Positions 56,701-64,000 of a stretch of DNA of 64,000 nt are shown here, piece by piece. A model generated the notes under the pieces. The model was not told the DNA's origin, did not search any database, and saw only the letters and a program-made list of their open reading frames with translations. How positions within the stretch are numbered: the stretch's first letter is position 1; every line of letters begins with the position of its first letter. The DNA is taken from NCBI GenBank assembly GCA_023055505.1, contig JALIRH010000152.1, positions 496,001 to 560,000 on the forward strand, written 5' to 3'. Position numbers and translations under genes: made by a program. The DNA comes from Callipepla californica brunnescens. Taxonomy: Eukaryota > Chordata > Aves > Galliformes > Odontophoridae.

Positions 56701-57673
56701 CAAGAGAGTGTCCACATGGCCTGTGTAGATGCATCGAGGAGATGCTGAACTATCCAGTACTGTTCATAAGAGCAGGATGACACATAAAGGCTCTGCTCTG
56801 CTTCTTCGTAATCATTCTGAAGAAGATTAAAAATCTCTGGCTAACCTTAGGAGCATCTGAAACACCTGACAGCAGTACCCATACATCACCTGTTCTAAAA
56901 TTTTTTCTCTTCTTCTTCACTTTTACAAACAGAAATACCATCAACTTCCAAACAGCAGAAAAGCAGTTACCAAAGACCCATTAGAGATATTTTAAGTAAT
57001 CCCAGTTAGAGCACAAAGCAGTTTGTGCAGCTCCGGAACAAATGAAAACGTTCCCTAGATTAAACCCACAACAATGTGGAAGTTGAAATGCTGTGAATTC
57101 TGCAAATGAATACAAGACATCTGTGAGGTTTGTCAGTGTGTTACATAAAGTAGGCAAAACAGTTTGAGAAAGAAGGAAGAAAGCATAACAAATCACATCT
57201 CAAAAGCAATGTGTCTCTCATTACAAGTATAAATTCAGACTGCAGGAAACAAGCCTCTCATTATTAACAGTGTAAATTAAATAAATGGAAATGGTGAAAA
57301 ACACAGTAAATATTCTCTCAACCTTCAATCATCCCTCTTCATTGTAATAAACCCAAAGCAAAAATCTGCACATGACTCGTGACACCAGCGCTTAGCAGGA
57401 GTCAAATGGAGATGCTGTGAACACTGTATTCATCTACATATAAACCAGAAGTGTCTGACTGCACTGTAGTTTCAAAGACCACAGAAAGAATATTCAAAAA
57501 CAGAAGCGCGACAGGTCCTTGTTGAAAACAAAGAACAGGTGCCTCTCAAAACCACAGCATAAAAGGAATTTAGAGATGGCAATAAAGAGCAAGCTATTGT
57601 ATTTACTTCATTTCTTCTGAGCCTTCACATTTTTATAGTTAAGGTATCCATCCATCAGAGAAATGCAGTACTG
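53720..57673. other. AT-rich DNA without a supported gene
   Basis: Short frames only. A likely CR1 3'-tail relic lies at about 55545-55600 (ggactcttagaggtcttttccaacc). Nothing else is recognised. Confidence 0.45.
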
Positions 57674-58025
57674 CAGAATCATAGGATTATTAAAGTTGGA
57701 AAAGACCCCTAAGCTCATCTGGTCCAACCCCCAACTCACCTCCACCACGCTCACTAACGATGTCCCTCAATGCCATATCCACATGGTTCTTGTACTCCTC
57801 CAGGGACTGTGACACCACCGACTTCCCTAGGCAGCCCGTTCCAATGCCTGACCACTCTTTTGGAGAAGAAATGTTTCCTGACATCCAACCTGAACCTCCC
57901 GTGGCACCATGTAAGGCCATTCTCTCCAGTCCTATCTCTAGTTATGCAAAAGAAGAGGCCAACCTCCACCATGCCACAACCTCCTTTCAGGTGGTTGTTC
58001 AGACTGATAGGGTCTTCCCTGGGCC
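57674..58025 (-). mobile_element. CR1 LINE 3' fragment
   Basis: Read on the minus strand it has the end of CR1 ORF2 ([24 protein letters not shown]) and the 3' tail (ctggaccagatgagcttaggggtcttttccaac). 5'-truncated and frameshifted. Confidence 0.8.
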
Positions 58026-58230
58026 TATGAAGCTATGGAAATATGTATAACTGAGCACTGGTTAATTATATTCCTTAGACCTACACTTGCACCTTTTTAA
58101 TGAACAGTCACAAGTACAGTTTTCAGCGAGGGGAAGTACTAATTTTACCAGGAAGTATAACTTCATTTTAATTTGGAGGTGTTATCGTGCAAACCAGAGA
58201 ATAGAGAAAAATAGAGCTGAGAAAGACATG

Positions 58231-58246
58231 GAAAAAAAAAAAAAAA
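58231..58246. repeat. Poly(A) tract
   Basis: Run of about 16 A. Confidence 0.7.
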
Positions 58247-59513
58247 GTGCCTCATAATTTAAAAACCATTCAGAAATCCACCTTAGTAGTTTAGACCACA
58301 CTTCTATATTTGATTATTACAATGCTATTCAAGTCAGGGTCAAATGCATTACTGGAAATGTATGACACGCACTATTTCTCCAAAATCTACCACTCTGTTA
58401 AAGCAGGTTTAAAATTGGCTGGATATTACTGTTCGCAAATGAATCCAGATAGCCTCTCTTAGTCAAAACTGTGCACATCTCCAGAAACATACCAGGATGT
58501 ATAAACAGTACTACCAGCTGGGCCAGATTCTCTAGCTTATTTTTTTTTATAAATCAGGAGTCTGCTTTTTCTGCTTTCTACAGATCTCATATGTTTCTGT
58601 CCAGTTTTCATTAACCAGTTTACACTTAACTACAACTGATCCTATGCTTCTATTCTCTAGGAAGCACAGGACATGATTCCACTGTCAACTTCCTTTAACT
58701 TTTTTTTTGTCTTTTAGGTATCCCTGAATATCTACAAAATATTGTCGATATCTGAACATCTACAATAGCTCCTCACAGTTTAACGCTGTCCCTGGCAGGA
58801 ATGGGTAGGAAGTTTTCACACATGCCTCTTCTTTTGTTAAACCGCATCAGTTAAGGAGTTGAACTTGGCTCCTCACTGACTGCTATCCTTTTGAAACCAA
58901 TTGTACGAGGTTTGGAAATATGATACACCACCACTTGCTAAAATCACATTAACTTTCTCGTAAATGAAATGCGCCAGCAGCCTGACATTGTTTCCATGAC
59001 AGTTCAAAGGCTGAATTAATACGCTTCTTCAGAGATTAAAAAGAAAAAATCATCTACAGAACTTGAGAGGAAAAATGTTCTTACAGTGCTGGCAAGTAAC
59101 TTCCTCCAACAGTGCTGCTATAGTTTGAGGCCTGGGCTAGAAGCTTCTGCGGAGAAGCTTGTTTACTCACACTGTTTCCACCATTCTCCAGTACATTCTG
59201 TAGTGTAAAATGACTCTGGAGGTCTGGACTCTGAAGGCCCCTTGCTCCTGAATCATACCCTCAGCTTTCTCTGGCTCCTGAGAAGGCACCTAAAAATGAA
59301 GAAATTAAAAACTGTTCTAGGATGGGCTATGTATAGAGAACAATCAGCCAGCTTGCCTTCCCAGAAAGAAAACAAGCACACAGCTCTTCCACCTCATCTA
59401 ACATATGCTGACAGTACTAGACAGAGAAAAAAGAGGAAGGCAATGCACAGAACATACGCTGCATCACAAGATCCAGAAGAAAAAATGAAAGCATCTGGCA
59501 AGCAATACTTAGT

Positions 59514-59519
<6 letters not shown>

Positions 59520-59544
<25 letters not shown>
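59520..59544. repeat. Poly(A) tract
   Basis: Run of about 24 A, giving a spurious Lys-rich frame end on +. Confidence 0.8.
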
Positions 59545-59860
59545 GGTAAATAGTGAAATTTACAATAGCTGTGGACCACAGAATGAAGAAGTGTCAGTAA
59601 CTCTGTCATGTTTAAAAACAGCTTTAGAGAACAAAAGAGAATAAACGTAATTCTTAATTTTTAAATAGAATAACACCACAAAATATAAATACTCTATTTG
59701 CACAGTCCATGACCTTGTTATGTTAGCACTGCCTTCTTATTATTTCAGGCTTGCCTGTTACATCTCACATTTTAATAATGCACCAATCACAAGACAGTTC
59801 ATTAATTATCAGTGCAGGACAGTGATCATGTATTAGTGACAAACAATGAATGCTAAAGAG

Positions 59861-60197
59861 AATCCTAAAATGGCTTGGATTGGAAGTGACCTTTAAGACC
59901 ACCTACTTTCAGCCACTCCACTATAGCCAAGGACACCTCCCACTAGACTAGAATGCTTACAGCCCCATCCAGCCTGGACCTGAGTGCACTGAGGGAGGGA
60001 GCATCCACAACCTCTCTGGTCAACCTCTTCCAGTGTCTCATCATTCTCACAGTAAGAATTTCGTCCTAACATCCAGTCTAAATCTACCCTCTTCCAGTTT
60101 AAAACCAATTCCCGTTGTACTGTTGCTACCTGCCCTTCTAAAAAGTCCCTCCCCAGCTTCCCTGTAGGCTCCCTTCAGGCACTAGAAGGCTGCTGTA
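59861..60197 (-). mobile_element. Old CR1 LINE 3' fragment
   Basis: Minus strand ends with the CR1-type tail (ggtcacttccaatccaagccatttt). It also carries the ORF2 end region (a ggttgaccagagaggttgtgg-like string). Strongly diverged; no frame is left. Confidence 0.7.
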
Positions 60198-60789
60198 AAA
60201 CAACATGAAACAAAGAAGGAATTACACTTTATGCTAACATAATTAACAGGATTCATTATCACAGGTGCAGGTAACAATAACAAATAAATTCAATTACTTT
60301 TGCATTGACAGTATGCAGATACTCTAAATTATTTAGCTACATGTGGCAAGAGGTCCAACACAGCTGACACTGTTACCAACAGCTCCAAATTCAAAGCACA
60401 AACTCATTCCAAGTACAGTGCTACACTTTTCTGCCCTCTTGTGGCTATTGCGCACAGTACAGCAGGAAAGCCTGCAACTAACAGAAGAGATGCCTCAAGG
60501 GCCTGAGTGAGTCAGGGGATCAGTCCTGTTATCTCCAAGATACGAATACAGGAGACAGTCATCAAGTTGACAGCATGTTGTATCACACTTGTTTTTACCG
60601 AGGTAAATATGGCAATAATAGAGTATGTGCACTGAAAATTTCTGTTAGTTAAAGGACAACGACCTGCAAAAGAGCTCTCATATTCAGTGAATTAACATTA
60701 TTAGCACTGTTGAAGATCCCGATGGCATTCATAGATCACACTGCCTGCAACTGAATACCCTGATGGATAAGGCTCACAGGAACAACAAA

Positions 60790-60835
60790 TATAATATACA
60801 TATATATTTGCATATACATGTATGTATATATTTAC
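60790..60835. repeat. AT-rich microsatellite
   Basis: Alternating ata/tat with cat insertions (atataatatacatatatatt), imperfect. Confidence 0.65.
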
Positions 60836-61344
60836 AGTACCATTACTGTAATTTTAACCCATCTTTTCTTAACAGCTTAAGCCTGTACTCCTGACTCAAA
60901 AGATCAATTCTAAAAATTGTATTCTACCTTACTCAGGATTCACTAGGTTTGATGCCTCATCAACTGCAAAGCTCTCAGTAATGTCACACACAGCTGTGTT
61001 CTGGCGCTGGCATCAATTCAGTGTGCTGATCTCAAAGCAAATGGCATTCCTTCTCCTAAAAATTAATATTTTATGTACAAGTCTCATACATGTCAATGGA
61101 GAACCAGGAGTCTACTAAGACTACAGCAATGCTTTTTTGGTTTGGTGAAGAATGACTTTATCAGACTATGTTGGTGGACCTAGAGCCCTTCCGCTCACAG
61201 AGTAGAAGTATCAAGATATTATGAACCTGAAGGATCCAGTGTATCAGGAAATGTGACATGTTGTGAGATTGTTCTGAAACAGCTTCTCCAACACGTCTGG
61301 TTTGCAAATGACAAACACGAAGACAGGTGACAATGTTTCCAGAC

Positions 61345-61425
61345 ATGAGCGGTGTCCCCCAGGGCTCAGTACTGGGGCCGCTTCTATTTATCATCTTTAC
61401 TAACAATCTTCCACTTCTATTTCAT
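61345..61425 (+). mobile_element. CR1 LINE fragment, plus orientation
   Basis: Reads [21 protein letters not shown], an RT motif of CR1. It abuts a CR1 piece in the opposite orientation. Confidence 0.7.
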
Positions 61426-61479
61426 TTCATATTCAAAATTCTGATGGACTCACCAAATCTTTCTCTATCCAAAAAGTAT

Positions 61480-62160
61480 TGTCTACCTTCCAGCACTCCC
61501 TCCCAACGTGGTGTCATCTGTAAACGTACTGAGGATGCATTCAGTTCCCTCATCAAGATCATCAATAAAGATGTTGCCAGTCTCCAGTCCACCGGGACAT
61601 CCCCTGTTAGCCAGGACTTGGGAAGGATGATGGAGAGTGGCTTGGCAACCACATCCACCAACTGTCTCAGCACTCTACGGTGCAGTCCATGTGGCCCCAC
61701 GAACTTGTGACCATGCAGCCTTCAAAGCAGGTCCAAAACCATCTCATCGTGGATTAAGCAGGGCCTATTCTGTTCCCCATCCCTCTCTTCCTGCGCAGGG
61801 GGCTGTGCGCCCAGGCAGCAACTAGTCTTACTCTTAAAGACTGAGGCAAAGAAAGCATTAAGTACCTCCACCTCGTCCTCATCCTTGGGCTCTGTGTTCC
61901 CCTCTGCATCCTACGAGGTATGGAGATTCTCCTTACCCTTCCTCTTACAATTGATGTATTTATAGAAATATTTATGGTTATCTTCCACCTTAGTGGGCAA
62001 GTTCAGTTCTAGCTGGGCTTTGGCCTTTCTAATTTTCTCCGTGCACAGCTTCACTACATATCTGTAATTCTCTTGATCTGCTTGCCCGTCTCTTCCAAAG
62101 ACCATAAACTTTCCTTTTGTTCCTGAGCTCCAGAACTAGTTCAGGTCCTGGAACATTTTC
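61480..62160 (-). mobile_element. CR1 LINE fragment, minus orientation
   Basis: On the minus strand: KAKAQLELNLPTKVEDNHKY and FYKYINCKRKGKENL from the region before the RT, later MGPHGLHRRVLRQLVDVVAK, then a short piece from further into the RT (LMRELNASSVRLQMTPRWEG). Several deletions and frameshifts. Confidence 0.75.
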
Positions 62161-62866
62161 ACTTTCTACCACTGCATTTTTTGAGATCAGCACAATATCT
62201 CATTTCACGGTGACAGCAGTATCCTCAACATTAAAAAACCTCAGAATTCTGTGCTGCCATAATCACTGTAAACATGGGAAATACTTAATAGTACTTTTTA
62301 AGAAATAAAATTGCTCAAGACTTAACTTTCACTCTCAGTTCCTCAAGTAATGCTAGCATCTCTTTCTTCAGCCTTCAGGTTTTCATTTTTTTCCCTACTG
62401 TATTACGCGGTTTTCTAAGCAGATCTTTACCAAGTATAAAAACTATCCAAGATGTCAACAATGAAACTGAATGCCTACTAGAAAAATTTGAAAGATAAAA
62501 GAAATATTAAGCCCATTTGTGGGGTAGTGTATTCCAAAGTTTCAGAGCAACTGTTTTCTTTGCTTCACTCTATATTCATGAGGTTCAGTTCAAATTCAGG
62601 TTAACTCACGGCTGAAGAACTGGCTGACAGTTGTAAGAACAGCATCATTAATTTTCCCCTTTTAATGTCCATGTAGAACACATGCAAATGGAAATGCCTT
62701 CTGTGGCTGCTCAATGAGCAGAAACAACCAGTTTTTTATTAATAGATTAGATTAGTAGATTATTTGGTTAATGATTTCTTTTTTATAAGAAAAAGTTACA
62801 TATACTCTATACATATACTACTCTTAACAAAGGTAGTTAATATAGGTATATAAAATCAACTCTATG

Positions 62867-62978
62867 TGACCTGTCAGGCCAAACTGATACCAAAGAATAA
62901 GTACGTATGTGCTTTTCTGTACGTACTTCCGTTGTAATATATACATATGTACTTGTACTTTGGCCTAACAGGTAGTCA
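62867..62978. repeat. Short inverted repeat / hairpin
   Basis: Outer arms tgacctgtcaggccaaa (62867-62883) and tttggcctaacaggtagtca (62959-62978) are complementary with small gaps. Inner arms aagtacgta (62899-62907) and tacgtactt (62920-62928) are perfect. Confidence 0.55.
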
Positions 62979-64000
62979 TGGCTGTTTCAGATAAAAAGAC
63001 CAATTTACCAACGGTAAAATTCCGTTTATAAAATCTCAAGAAGAATCTGCAGCACACCTTCGAGATGTTAGCTCTGTAGCTTTTAACTAAATGCAGCGTA
63101 ACTAAGTGCAGTCACTGCACCAGTTTCATAAAAGCACTTTGTTTGCAATAACATGAAACACAGAATTAATGCAAAGTAGAAATTAGCCACTCTTACCTAT
63201 AAGGTTAATCTGAGGCTGAATTTCTGCTTCACCTTTGGTTTATTTGTAGGTTTGATCCATAATTACCATATCAGATTTTCAGTAAAGAGAAGAGAGGAGC
63301 TGACTATGAATTAATTAGTGATGACTAACCAACAGCTAAGGATTGTGGACTCTAGTATTTATAACTATTTATCTAGAATATGAAATTGTATCGATAAGTA
63401 TACGTAGCTCACAGTGGGACAGGAAATTCTACACTTAAAACATGTAAAACTATTAATATCTAACAACCTGACAGAAGCCACAGCTGTTCAAGCCATTTCC
63501 TGCTCTGGATCATGAGAGGCATACGTCAGCTGTACCTTTGGCGAGCAATTCACTTCCATCTCTGGACACACTATTCACACAGATTTAACAGAACTGTGTC
63601 TTTTCAGTCTCTTTAACTGGAACAGTCCCCTCAGATCTGGTCAGTAGCTGACATTCTTCCTGAATTTCCTACAGAACTGATATATTAAAAAGTCAGGTTA
63701 GCATACAATCAATGCAAGTCTCCAGCAGCACTCTCAGAAGTTACTCACATTTAACAATTTCTAAGCAATGTTTGAAGAACATTAAATTAACAAAGTTCAC
63801 ATTCAGGTTCATCCAGGTTATCACTTGCAAATTAGAGTGTCCATTGACTTTAATAGTGTGAGTACTGTAATAACGATATAAGAGAACGTACCCATATGCT
63901 GTCCAATTATTGCAAAGACTCTGCAAGAGTCAATGCAGGATGAGTACAGAAACCATCGAGTCCCCACAGGCTTAAAGGTCAGGCTTCATCAGCACAGAGC
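62979..64000. other. AT-rich DNA without a supported gene
   Basis: No gene, RNA gene or repeat family is recognised. Confidence 0.45.

Noticed and set aside
59242..59553. 103-codon + frame
   Set aside because: Ends in a poly(A)-encoded Lys run; no family and no splice context.

Overview
The window looks like nuclear DNA of a bird, most likely a galliform such as chicken. The evidence is the number of CR1 LINEs with the usual avian 3' tail, an avian alpharetrovirus-like endogenous retrovirus with a tRNA-Trp primer site, an ERVL integrase, exon-intron structure and G/C-rich minisatellite stretches. Species and chromosome cannot be fixed from the sequence alone. No prokaryotic features, CRISPR arrays or tRNA/rRNA genes were seen.

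Layout. 1-1260: no recognised feature. 1261-6094: a defective alpharetrovirus-like ERV (EAV/ART-CH type) on + with two LTRs, a tRNA-Trp-like PBS and only the matrix part of gag. 6485-15182: spliced exons of a RANBP2 (Nup358) pseudogene on +, from late TPR-region exons through RanBD1 and RanBD2. It carries a nonsense codon, frameshifts and loss of the zinc-finger array. 15183-19157: a nearly full-length CR1 LINE (copy A, +) inserted inside the large RANBP2 exon. 19158-29752: a segment lying inverted relative to the gene. Its minus strand carries the continuation of the same RANBP2 exon (28804-29752) and further exons (27012-27089, 25750-26165, about 25135-25320), plus an ERVL integrase fragment and a solo LTR. 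29753-33731: a second, nearly identical CR1 (copy B, -). The simplest reading is that CR1-A landed in the RANBP2 exon, and recombination with the oppositely oriented CR1-B then flipped the interval between them. A mis-assembly across the same repeats would look alike and must be excluded.

33732-40535: mostly unassigned, with an older CR1 fragment (37275-38490), one arm of a 340-bp inverted duplication (36142-36497) and a KRAB-A exon with a 1-nt deletion (40081-40191). 40536-48810: a complete gammaretrovirus-like provirus on the minus strand. Its two 429-bp LTRs are identical by eye, it is flanked by a 4-bp CCAT duplication, and gag, pol and env are open. Gag and pol share one frame and are separated by a single TGA. 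Its leader contains tandem repeats with hairpins, and the PBS resembles tRNA-Arg. This is the youngest and most intact element in the window.

49021-49480: a CpG-rich block. 49559-53720: G/C-rich minisatellite-like DNA containing, on the minus strand, an Ala/Val/Glu-rich probable coiled-coil exon with a poly(A) signal (50470-51612) and more decayed related exons (52600-53540). 53720-64000: AT-rich DNA with old CR1 pieces and simple repeats, and no supported gene.
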